Positions 31,472 to 38,531 of a DNA stretch of 38,531 nt are shown here, in pieces; position 1 is the first letter of the stretch; the number at the start of each line of letters is the position of its first letter. The notes under the pieces are model-generated. The model worked only from the letters and a program-made list of their open reading frames with translations. It was not told the origin of the DNA and did not search any database. The translations under genes and the position numbers were made by a program. The stretch lies in NCBI GenBank assembly GCA_964601355.1, contig CAZRNB010000012.1, positions 1 through 38,531 of the forward strand, in the 5' to 3' direction. The DNA comes from CAZRNB01 sp964601355. GTDB taxonomy: Bacteria; Planctomycetota; Phycisphaerae; Sedimentisphaerales; Anaerobacaceae.

Positions 31472-31952
31472 AGTTTGGATTTCTAACAGGGCTGTCTTCC
31501 CTTGAGTTGCCAACGTTATAAATCTGTAACAAAAATTAAAGAAAAAAGCTCTTTTGTTCCGATAATATTTATAAGCTCTTAGCAAATCCCATTAGAAGAT
31601 TTGCTTCTAAACGGGACTAATCTAAATGGGGGTTTGAAGTTTCGTGGCAGTCTTTTAGTAGTCCTATAATAGGCTTTTGGATACCCAAATGTAGGTATTT
31701 CCTATTTGTTTTTTTGCGCGCTTAAAAGATAAAATCAATCTTAAGCTGTGAAATTTCAATTACAGAATTGTTTTGGGGGGCGGAGAAGGCAAGAAGATGA
31801 AGAAGCTGGTGGTTCCGTCATAGCTGATTAATGGGGGCGTCAATCAACGGTATGCGGATTGACGGCGCTGCCTCGCCGAGGTTTGTACATGAGGAGATAG
31901 GGTGTGTATTGAAATCGGTCTGCTTCGATAAGCTCGAAGGATTCGGTCTTTC
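31472..31952. other. 481-bp non-coding gap with inverted repeats
   Basis: No gene is seen between the convergent response regulator and plsY. AGCAAATC (31581-31588) pairs with GATTTGCT (31598-31605). The overlapping segment CCCATTAGAAG (31588-31598) can instead pair with CTTCTAAACGGG (31604-31615), so two mutually exclusive hairpins are possible. CGTCAATC (31838-31845) pairs with GATTGACG (31857-31864). A CTTCGATAAGCTCGAAGG segment at about 31923-31940 resembles the GAGCGAAGTCGAAGG core of the palindromic repeats. No T-run terminator is convincing. Confidence 0.4.
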
Positions 31953-32615
31953 TTAGTGCAGGGATCGAGTTAATATCTTGTTTTCTGTTCCCCTGAGAAG
32001 CCTCTTAATATTTTCTCTATGCCGTATAATGACCATCAAAGGTATCACGCTTGCCGCAATAACTAAAGGCCATAAACTGACAAAGTCCCACTTGGGGGTC
32101 AGGATTATTAGCGAAATCAATATAAGAGGAAAAGCTACTGAAGCGGCGATTGAGGCCAATGAGACATACCGCCATATTAAAACAACAACTGCCCATATTG
32201 CAGCAGCAAACAAGGCGCAAATCGTGTAATAAGGCCAAAGGCCAAGCGCCACACCGAGGCTGGTAGCTACGCCTTTGCCGCCTTTAAAGTTCAGATATAT
32301 CGGAAAGATATGACCTATAATTGCAGCACAGCCAACGGCAAGCCAGAGCCACAGCCCAATGGCTGGGGAAATTTTGTCCGCCGCAACGGATTGAATTTCC
32401 AATTTTCCCAAAAGCATCGGCACCAGGCCTTTTAGCATATCAAGCAGAAAGCACAAATATGCCCATTTTCTGCCGAGAGCGCGGGCTACATTTGTCGCGC
32501 CTATATTGCCTGAGCCTATAGAACGCAAATCCTTTCCGTATGCTTTAGCAATGAGCAGGCCGAAGGGTATTGAGCCAAGCAAATATGAACCAGCTATTAA
32601 AACAATGAATATCAT
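31953..32615 (-). CDS. plsY: Glycerol-3-phosphate acyltransferase PlsY
   Basis: Integral membrane enzyme that acylates glycerol-3-phosphate from acyl-phosphate, the first step of phospholipid synthesis with PlsX. Signatures are SYLLGSIPFGLLIAKAYG, DLRSIGSGNIGATNVARALG, LDMLKGLVPMLLGK and FKGGKGVATSLGVALG. Five membrane segments are expected and seen in the 220-aa product. It is a single gene on the minus strand facing the response regulator. A TATAAT lies upstream around 32660 on the minus strand, but its -35 match is poor. Confidence 0.95.
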   Translation of the reverse strand: MIFIVLIAGSYLLGSIPFGLLIAKAYGKDLRSIGSGNIGATNVARALGRKWAYLCFLLDMLKGLVPMLLGKLEIQSVAADKISPAIGLWLWLAVGCAAIIGHIFPIYLNFKGGKGVATSLGVALGLWPYYTICALFAAAIWAVVVLIWRYVSLASIAASVAFPLILISLIILTPKWDFVSLWPLVIAASVIPLMVIIRHRENIKRLLRGTENKILTRSLH

Positions 32616-33025
32616 TTTCCTGCTTGCCGAAAATTCATAAATATTCTTTACTCATAACTGATTATAATTAAAATCTGCCAGAAAATCGATTAGCGTGATT
32701 GTATTATATTTACAATTTGTTAAAAGAGCTACAATTGTGTTCCAGATTTTAGATCGCTCTGTAGAAAAGACTCACCGTCATTTCGACCGAAGCCCCCGTG
32801 TCTTCTGTCGAAGACAGAACGGGGGCGAAGTGGAGAAATCCGCCGTAAGGCGTCCTGAGCGAAGTCGAAGGATCTAAAAACAGATTTCCCTTCGGGGCTC
32901 TCCGCTTCGCTCCGTGTCTCGATTCGCCTACGGCACGCTCGAAATGACAACCTTTGCTCTTTTATACAAAGCAATTTTAGATAACAACAAAAAAGGCAGC
33001 ATACTTTCAAAAGAAAAAAGGACAA
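32616..33025. other. 410-bp divergent intergenic region dominated by a palindromic element
   Basis: This gap separates plsY (minus) from the glycosyltransferase (plus). About 172 bases are the palindromic element at 32777-32948. The rest is AT-rich and presumably holds promoters in both directions. A 60-codon frame at 32695-32877 runs through the repeat and is not considered a gene. The ribosome binding site of the downstream gene is AAAGGA (about 33017-33022). Confidence 0.5.
32777..32948. repeat. 172-bp palindromic element with 10-bp perfect terminal inverted repeats
   Basis: GTCATTTCGA (32777-32786) and TCGAAATGAC (32939-32948) are exact inverse complements. Inside, GCCCCCG...CGGGGGC encloses a nested TGTCTT...AAGACA stem, and TCCTGAGCGAAGTCGAAGGA lies near the centre. 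It resembles a MITE or REP-like repeat with no coding capacity. Part of it recurs at 25679-25743, and its end sequence is related to that at 8372-8451. Confidence 0.8.
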
Positions 33026-34012
33026 ATGAATCTTTTAATTCTAACCAACAATCCGAATCGAGCGAGCTTCAGACAGCGAATAGCAATTTATCTTGATTTT
33101 TTGCGCGCAAACGGCCTCAATTGTGAAGTTGCGAAGCTGCCGGCCGGCCATTTAGCACGTCGGAGACTTTTTAAACAAGCAGCGGAGTTTGACGGCGTTT
33201 TTCTTCATAGAAAAGGCCTGAATATATTTGACGCCTTTTGGCTTGATAAATACAGCAAAAAAATCATTTATGATTTCGATGACGCTATAATGTATAGTGA
33301 CAAAAATCCTCATCGCAATAACTGGTCACACTTTACGTCCTTCCGCAGGAGTGCCGGGGTAGCTGATATGATTATCGCCGGCAATTCCTATCTTGCAGAG
33401 CACGCGCGGAGATTTAATCCCAACGTCGCAGTTTTACCTACCGGCTTGGATGTTAATGCTTACAAGGTGCAGGCACAACCCAAAAACGACGGTAAAATCC
33501 GCCTTGTTTGGATTGGCAGCCGCAGCACTCTTAAGTATCTTGCTGACATCACACCCGCCCTTGAGCAAATCGGTTTGCATTTTAGTAATGCTATTCTGCG
33601 GATAATATGCAATGATTTTTTCTACCTGAAGAATATGGAGGTGGAAAAATTTCAATGGTCTCTGGAAAAACAAGCGGTTGATTTAGCTACGAGCCATATT
33701 GGTTTGGCGCCGTTACCAGACAACAGATTTACCCGCGGAAAATGCGGCTTCAAAATCCTGCAGTATGAAGCCGCGGGATTACCCGTGATTGCATCGCTGG
33801 TAGGTGTCAACTCCGAATATGTCCGCCATAACGTTACTGGTTTTCTTGCATCAAGTATTCAGGAATGGATTGAAAAAACTATCCATCTGATTAAGAATCC
33901 CCAATTGCGAAAACAAATGGGTAATGTTGGGCTGGCTCAGGTACAAAATTTCGATACTGAAATAATCGGAAAGAAACTGCTCGAATTAATTACAAAATGT
34001 CTTGCAGGCTGA
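33026..34012 (+). CDS. Glycosyltransferase, GT4-like (GT-B fold)
   Basis: A 328-aa enzyme of the GT-B type. MNLLILTNNPNRASFRQRI starts an N-terminal Rossmann domain. YDFDDAIMYSD is a motif often found in GT4 glycosyltransferases of envelope clusters. IRLVWIGSRSTLKYLADITP and KCGFKILQYEAAGLPVIASL with the following EYVRHNVTGFLA form the nucleotide-sugar-binding half, where the E of YEAAG replaces the usual E-x7-E pattern. The protein is shorter than typical GT4 enzymes but appears complete. It converges on the kinase gene with a 23-base overlap of the 3' ends. The acceptor is unknown; an LPS or surface glycan role fits the neighbours. Confidence 0.85.
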   Translation: MNLLILTNNPNRASFRQRIAIYLDFLRANGLNCEVAKLPAGHLARRRLFKQAAEFDGVFLHRKGLNIFDAFWLDKYSKKIIYDFDDAIMYSDKNPHRNNWSHFTSFRRSAGVADMIIAGNSYLAEHARRFNPNVAVLPTGLDVNAYKVQAQPKNDGKIRLVWIGSRSTLKYLADITPALEQIGLHFSNAILRIICNDFFYLKNMEVEKFQWSLEKQAVDLATSHIGLAPLPDNRFTRGKCGFKILQYEAAGLPVIASLVGVNSEYVRHNVTGFLASSIQEWIEKTIHLIKNPQLRKQMGNVGLAQVQNFDTEIIGKKLLELITKCLAG

Positions 34013-35378
34013 TCACATTCTCTCGCGGCCAATTCTTAAGCAGGCGTGCACGGTCTTTAGCCCGATAGCGCCGATATATCCAATTCAGTTTATGCACCTT
34101 CATTCCATCGAGGTCTGTCAGAACAGGACCTTCCTCCGTAATTAAAATATTTGTATGTTTCAAATCACCATGACTGATGCGATGTTTGTCGAGCTTATCA
34201 AGCAGACTCTTGATTTGCCCCAGTTTTTTTAAACGTTCTTCATGGGCAACGTTTTCATTTCGCAGAAAGTCATAAAGTTTCTTTCCTCCGACATACACAG
34301 TTACAAGATAGGATTCCCATACGAGTAATCCTTTGCGTTTCTCAATATAGGCAAGGCCTTTCGGCGTGGCTATATTCAGCATACTGAGCCGATGCGAGTG
34401 AAACCATCCTCTATGGGCTCGTGTTCTTTTTATCGTATGTCGCAGCGAATGTATAAATCCTTTATGGTTATATCGTTTGACAACCACGTCTTTACCATTC
34501 CAGGTTAAACGTGACACGTAACAGGTGTCACCATCTTTAAGAATCTGCCCACTGCCAATCAGAGAATCTATGCGTTCTATAAAATCAAGCGGATCGGCAT
34601 CACGACAAAAATCTGTGTCGAACACGGCAATATTCCTGCCAGCTTTAATTCGTAAGTATCTCTTGCTTGTTCGCAGGCACTTTTTCAGCCCTTTCCTGAT
34701 GGCCTTCTTTCGTTGTATAAACAGCTGCTTTTGGAATAATGCCTCATCCGACTCTCGCAAACGCCACCCGCGGGCCTTAAAATACTCCCCACAAATCATT
34801 GAGACAGATTCGGTATCGCCGTCCGGCAAACAAGATGTCAGCGACGCTAATTGAGAAATGCTTTTGCTCCTTGTCACCTGAAACAACGAGAACTTCATCT
34901 GCCCAGGATCAAGCATGAAAACTTTATCGCCATCCAATAAAAAATTTCCCAAATTAAGATCTTTCTGCAAAACGCCCCTGCTGTGCTCTTTAGCCAGCTC
35001 TTTACATATTAGAATCATCAAATTGAGCCTCTTTATTTTCTCCGTTGTCTTGTTGAAAACCTCTAAAGTAGTTAATGAATTGATGATTTTCCCTACCGTC
35101 ATTGCCCGCTGTCCATCTGTTGTCCGCCCAAAAAACAAAGGTTCGGGCGAATTTAATCCTCGCTGCTGCAGTAATTTCAAGCCTCGCCAATCTCTTTTAA
35201 GATGACGCTTCGCGAAAAATCTATGTGAAAATATCTTGACAATCACGGGCCGCTGATTCCATAAAGCATCATAAACCTCTCGCCTTCCAGGGACAGCCCT
35301 TAACAGAGCCGTGCATGTCAACGTCTCCGTCTCTCCTGATGCACATCTAACTAAAAGTTGAAAAGGAAATTCAGCCAT
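33990..35378 (-). CDS. Tandem WaaP/InaA-like kinase-fold protein
   Basis: The 462-aa protein appears to contain two consecutive protein-kinase-like domains. In the first, Lys48 (VIVKIF), Asp140/Asn145 (LQKDLNLGNFLL) and Asp157 (FMLDPG) match ATP-grasp and catalytic positions, with Gln-Lys in place of the His-Arg before Asp. In the second, Lys301 (VVVKRY), Asp405/Asn410 (SHGDLKHTNILI) and Asp422 (TDLDG) are all present. The second half resembles LPS core heptose kinases and InaA. Such enzymes phosphorylate LPS core sugars in the cytoplasm. It is in a minus-strand run after a GT4 and a GT9-WaaP fusion, supporting LPS-core assembly. Two active-looking sites in one chain is unusual; whether both work is unknown. 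Confidence 0.75.
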   Translation of the reverse strand: MAEFPFQLLVRCASGETETLTCTALLRAVPGRREVYDALWNQRPVIVKIFSHRFFAKRHLKRDWRGLKLLQQRGLNSPEPLFFGRTTDGQRAMTVGKIINSLTTLEVFNKTTEKIKRLNLMILICKELAKEHSRGVLQKDLNLGNFLLDGDKVFMLDPGQMKFSLFQVTRSKSISQLASLTSCLPDGDTESVSMICGEYFKARGWRLRESDEALFQKQLFIQRKKAIRKGLKKCLRTSKRYLRIKAGRNIAVFDTDFCRDADPLDFIERIDSLIGSGQILKDGDTCYVSRLTWNGKDVVVKRYNHKGFIHSLRHTIKRTRAHRGWFHSHRLSMLNIATPKGLAYIEKRKGLLVWESYLVTVYVGGKKLYDFLRNENVAHEERLKKLGQIKSLLDKLDKHRISHGDLKHTNILITEEGPVLTDLDGMKVHKLNWIYRRYRAKDRARLLKNWPRENVISLQDIL

Positions 35379-35417
35379 ACTCTGCTTACGCCAATAATCA
35401 AAATCACAAATCCTGAA

Positions 35418-36617
35418 TTATTCACGTTTCTCAAGGACTGATTTATAAAGTGATATTAACTGTTCAGCAACCCGGTTGATGGAAATTTTGTCCCTGAGAT
35501 TATCTACGGCAATAGCCTGCGATGCTTTTTGGATATTATCTGTATTTGAAAAATAACTTATTGCTTCCAAAAGTGCAGAGACATTATCAGGCGAATCGAT
35601 GACTCTGCCGTGCCGATTATTAACGAAAAAGTCGGTTGCGCCGTTAAACCTGGTGGTTATTACCGGTTTGCCCGCCGCTAACGCCTCGAGAATGAATCGT
35701 GAACATGGATCATAAAAAGTCGGTAAAACAGCAATATCGCTTATCGACAGGACGTTTTGAACGCCACTGACAGGCCCTAAAAAAATGATCTTCTTGTTCG
35801 GCGAATTTATTTCTTTCGCAAGCCTGACGTATCGGCTTACTTTATCATTGCCGACAACGATTAAATATGCCGGTCTGGATGTTTTACTGCGTGCTGCTAA
35901 CTGCATTGCCTTTATTAAACCAGTAAGTCCCTTTAATCGGAAATTATTAGCTACGAATAAGAAAAAGACGGATTCGTCTCTCGTCCCTCGTCTCTCGTCT
36001 CTCGTCTCTTGTCCCAGATGGGCAAATATTTGCTGGCGGAGTTTGTTAGTCTCATTTTGGTCGATTGTTGTACTTATTTTCACACCGTTAGGTATAACTA
36101 TTATGCGCTCATCGTTGATGTTATAGTGTCGCTTGAACTGCTCGGCAACGTATTGCGAGATAGCTACAATTATCGGCTTGTCAGACTGTCTGCACAGCTT
36201 ACGTTCGGCGTGCAAAAGGATAGTTCTATGAAGATTTGCAAAGGCAGTCAGCTTCTTGTAAGAAACTATGAATTGATTTTGAAAACTCTCGGCATTACGC
36301 AAAATGGATTCGGCGTAAGTGCCGCCACGTGGCTGGTAAATATCAGCAAAGTAAAAAGGTAAAACGCTGTGAATTATATCGTAGGAATTTTCCGACAAAT
36401 GTTTTTTTAGCGCCTTGGCAAATGTAAAGTAACAAGTGCGTTTACCAGGATTGTCACGACATAAGATGTGGATATTCTTAGTGCTTCTATAACCTTTAGC
36501 AGCAAGTATATCCACTGCAATATTAGAATTTGAGAGGGCTGCTGCCATTTCAAATACCGAACGCTCAGCCCCGCCAAGATTTGTATCCGCACGTTCTATT
36601 ATAATTGCAGCTTTCAT
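35418..36617 (-). CDS. Glycosyltransferase family 4
   Basis: About 399 aa with GT-B fold. MKAAIIIERADTNLGGAERS is the N-terminal glycine-rich loop. PNGVKI precedes the C-terminal domain, which has FVANNFRLKGLTGLIKAM, VGNDKVSRYVRLA and RFILEALAAGKPVITTRFNG, the last containing the E-x7-E nucleotide-sugar motif in modified form. It resembles WaaG-type LPS core glucosyltransferases. The ATG at 36617 is used; a GTG at 36626 adds three residues. Residues about 203-216 (QETRDERRGTRDES) are encoded by a CTCGTCT-type repeat and look like an insertion between the two domains. The gene starts 20 bases after the stop of the fusion gene, in an LPS-core-like operon. Confidence 0.9.
   Translation of the reverse strand: MKAAIIIERADTNLGGAERSVFEMAAALSNSNIAVDILAAKGYRSTKNIHILCRDNPGKRTCYFTFAKALKKHLSENSYDIIHSVLPFYFADIYQPRGGTYAESILRNAESFQNQFIVSYKKLTAFANLHRTILLHAERKLCRQSDKPIIVAISQYVAEQFKRHYNINDERIIVIPNGVKISTTIDQNETNKLRQQIFAHLGQETRDERRGTRDESVFFLFVANNFRLKGLTGLIKAMQLAARSKTSRPAYLIVVGNDKVSRYVRLAKEINSPNKKIIFLGPVSGVQNVLSISDIAVLPTFYDPCSRFILEALAAGKPVITTRFNGATDFFVNNRHGRVIDSPDNVSALLEAISYFSNTDNIQKASQAIAVDNLRDKISINRVAEQLISLYKSVLEKRE
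35975..36015 (-). repeat. In-frame CTCGTCT-type repeat inside the GT4 gene
   Basis: On the plus strand TCTCTCGTCCCTCGTCTCTC is followed by further CGTCTCT units; on the coding strand this reads as GACGAGAGACGAG words. The translated segment is QETRDERRGTRDES. It lies between a helix of the N-terminal domain and the conserved VANNFRLKGL strand of the C-terminal domain, where homologues have a short linker. It is the same word type as the GACGAG part of the mutL insertion. Confidence 0.7.
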
Positions 36618-36636
36618 CTTTTTCACAAAACAAATT

Positions 36637-38531
36637 CTAATTCTGCCGGGCTGTAAAAGGGACTAACCTATCGTGTTTTACATTGTGGTGAGCCATACGC
36701 CTTGCTTTACTTAATACTTTACGAATGAATATTTTATCATCATTAGCAAGCCCATCTTTTCCTGCGTATCTGAGATAGAAGCGCAACCGATCTGTATTCG
36801 AAAAGTGATTCGCTGGTGCTGAGTAATACAACTGGGCAATATCTTTTATTTGAAATCGCCGTCGCAGGATAATGGGCTTAAACACCCGTGCCAGGTCTAT
36901 AAGATAAAAATCACCGTTGTCACTATAGAATACATGCGAAAGGTATAAATCCCGGTGACGATAATTTGCCTGGTGAAACTGTTTGATAAAGCTTGCCAAG
37001 CGAGCAATAAAAGTTCTCCTTAATTTAAGATTTTCAACCGTTTCTATATTGTTGAAACAGCCGGGCAATCTTCGTTCTAATGATTCAGCATCTGGAATTT
37101 TTTCGGTGATAATAAAGCTTCTTTTTTCAAAAAAAAGTCCCCGCTGCTGGCCATAAGAGACGATTTTGGGAGTATTTATTCCCGCTTCAGCCAAGCTGCC
37201 TGCCTGCTCGAGCTCTATAAAGCCGCAGCTTTTACGGCTGTGATGTGCCAACCAGTTGTTAAGCTGAATCAGAATCGGTGGCTTTTCATAACGCTTCAAG
37301 AATAATGTAGTTAAAGGTGAATTTATCTCAAATTGCAGCCGAGCACGGTAAGTGGCGAGATTATTTTTAACAAGATTCGCAGCCTTATTGAAAGAAAATA
37401 TGGCATCGACTGAAACCAAACTTAATTTGCTCAATGGCGTTTTATAATTTGGGTCGATGAAAAATGATCGTGCTGTTTCAATAAATTTCCGTTGCGTATA
37501 AACGACAGCCTGCCGGCGATTATTGCCAAGCAATTGTTTTGCGGCGCTGCAAACCATCTCCACAGTGATTGACTGCATACACATAAGCTGTGCTTGCTTA
37601 CAAATCGGCATAGTACAGGGAGCACAAGGAACATTGCCGATTATTTGTATCTCATTTTCGTAATTAGTCTCCGTCCAGGCAGGTTCGTTCGGCCCAAAAA
37701 GAGTGATTAGCTTCCGCCGAAAAGCGATTGCTATGTGTCTGGGCCCCGTATCGTTCGATATTATCAATGAAGCTTGAGAAAAGAGCGCCTTTAGCTCTCC
37801 TATGCTTAAAGGCCTTTCCGTAAGGCTGATTAGTTTATTTTTGCTCGAATGGCAGATTTCGCTGCCGATTTTTTGCTCAGCAGGATCAGGAGAAACAGAG
37901 ACCACAACGGTTGCATTGTAATTATCAATCAGCCAATCGGCTGTTTGAGCAAATCGTTCGCTCGGCCAACATTTACTTGGACCAAATGCTCCACCTGGCA
38001 CAACAATAACAATTGGTCCACCAGCTTTATCGATTTCCGGCAGTTTGGTACAAAGACTATTGGCGCAATTTGAATCAACAAGCAATTCGAGACTCTTGCT
38101 AATTGTTTCTGCACCCAGCCGTGATGCAACAGCAAGATAGTAATCAACCATTGAATGCGGCTCAAATTCGCCGCTGGATAACTTTGATGGATAAAGTTTT
38201 TCAGTTAGAAAAACCCCCCTGCCTTCGCGAGCATAACCTATACGGGATGGTATCCTTGCTAAAAAAACTGCAAGTGCCGAGGCAAAGGAATTCTTAAAAA
38301 GTATTGCTTGGGCGAATTTATGTTCCTTGAGCAATTTTGCAATTTTGAAAGGATCTTGATATCTTTGTACCAGCCATTCGTTATCGAAACTATTCGGCGA
38401 TAAAACCTCAAAAACCACAGGTTCTGCTAAAAACCAGATTCGAGATGATTTGAGATGCGTTCTCATAGCCCGCAAAGCCGGTGTGCACAGAATTGCATCA
38501 CCCATCGGAGAAGGAAGCCAGACCAAAATCT
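36637..38531 (-). CDS. Heptosyltransferase (GT9)-WaaP-like kinase fusion, 5' end cut by window
   Basis: About 630 residues are visible. The first codon in the window belongs to the interior of the N-terminal strand (ILVWLPSPMGDAILCTPAL), so the true start lies outside. The N-terminal half (to about residue 335) is a GT9 heptosyltransferase: PSPMGDA loop, VVPGGAFGPSKCWPSERFAQ, IISNDTGPRHIAIAF and TLFGPNEPAWTE. The C-terminal half (about 345-629) is a WaaP/RfaP-like kinase with FHQANYRHRDLYLSHVFY (catalytic Asp at about residue 524) and FYLIDLARVF. In enteric bacteria WaaF/WaaC and WaaP are separate enzymes acting on the same inner-core heptose; a fusion would add and phosphorylate heptose in one protein. 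It leads the minus-strand run. Confidence 0.88.
   Translation of the reverse strand, partial: ILVWLPSPMGDAILCTPALRAMRTHLKSSRIWFLAEPVVFEVLSPNSFDNEWLVQRYQDPFKIAKLLKEHKFAQAILFKNSFASALAVFLARIPSRIGYAREGRGVFLTEKLYPSKLSSGEFEPHSMVDYYLAVASRLGAETISKSLELLVDSNCANSLCTKLPEIDKAGGPIVIVVPGGAFGPSKCWPSERFAQTADWLIDNYNATVVVSVSPDPAEQKIGSEICHSSKNKLISLTERPLSIGELKALFSQASLIISNDTGPRHIAIAFRRKLITLFGPNEPAWTETNYENEIQIIGNVPCAPCTMPICKQAQLMCMQSITVEMVCSAAKQLLGNNRRQAVVYTQRKFIETARSFFIDPNYKTPLSKLSLVSVDAIFSFNKAANLVKNNLATYRARLQFEINSPLTTLFLKRYEKPPILIQLNNWLAHHSRKSCGFIELEQAGSLAEAGINTPKIVSYGQQRGLFFEKRSFIITEKIPDAESLERRLPGCFNNIETVENLKLRRTFIARLASFIKQFHQANYRHRDLYLSHVFYSDNGDFYLIDLARVFKPIILRRRFQIKDIAQLYYSAPANHFSNTDRLRFYLRYAGKDGLANDDKIFIRKVLSKARRMAHHNVKHDRLVPFTARQN

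Noticed and set aside
32695..32877. 60-codon open frame in the plsY-glycosyltransferase gap
   Set aside because: Most of it is translated palindromic repeat; there is no ribosome binding site and no family look.
1..38531. CRISPR array
   Set aside because: Repeats here are short, degenerate and tandem or inverted, not evenly spaced identical units with unique spacers; no cas gene is present.

Overview
The window is gene-dense, of moderate GC, uses the standard code and is mostly housekeeping with a few accessory islands. The best taxonomic guess, from my own protein recognition and not from any search, is a Planctomycetota bacterium of the Phycisphaerae/Sedimentisphaerales type, probably a metagenome-derived genome. 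Pointers are a degenerate-zinc-finger DksA-like protein, a SGNH-TPR protein beside a carbamoyltransferase/SxtJ/DUF5989 set, LPS-core enzymes including a GT9-WaaP fusion, GatCAB, and many short degenerate repeats inside and between genes.

Layout. 1-6705: the 3' end of rho with an intrinsic terminator, valS, a DUF151 nuclease-like gene, lspA (minus) and gpmI (plus) back to back with two near-consensus sigma70 promoters, and a 58-residue basic ORF. 6711-8279: a two-gene minus-strand island with an HEPN-like protein carrying an RNxxxH motif, then a small membrane protein. 8535-13463: mutL followed by a B12/siderophore-type ABC importer (BtuF-, BtuC- and BtuD-like). 13687-16881: DksA-like protein, YacG-like zinc protein, a polytopic membrane protein, and an RsuA/RluB pseudouridine synthase. 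16959-21679: SGNH-TPR protein converging on carbamoyltransferase-SxtJ-DUF5989. 21863-26128: rpmB, gatC, gatA, gatB and a cupin. 26374-31471: a six-PAS histidine kinase, a MEDS-domain histidine kinase and a NarL-type response regulator. 31953-38531: plsY, then an envelope glycan region with two GT4-like glycosyltransferases, a tandem WaaP/InaA-like kinase and a heptosyltransferase-WaaP fusion cut by the window edge.

Two repeat populations run through the window. The first is made of short degenerate 'word' repeats (for example AAAACTC, GACAGAG, ATCAGG, CTCGTCT and TTAACTAA units). They are often arranged as inverted arms, lie between genes, and also sit in frame inside valS (twice), mutL and a glycosyltransferase; one forms the C-terminal tail of a histidine kinase. 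The second is made of palindromic elements with perfect terminal inverted repeats beginning GTCATT(T/G)CGA (8372-8451 and 32777-32948, with a partial copy at 25679-25743). No tRNA, rRNA, CRISPR array, transposase or integrase was seen.

Functionally the window links envelope biogenesis (lspA, plsY, LPS-core glycosyltransferases and kinases, possible surface carbamoylation), translation (valS, rpmB, gatCAB, rRNA pseudouridylation) and signalling. The least explained parts are the HEPN/membrane pair, the SGNH-TPR/carbamoyltransferase/SxtJ/DUF5989 module, the tandem-kinase gene and the coding-sequence repeat insertions.
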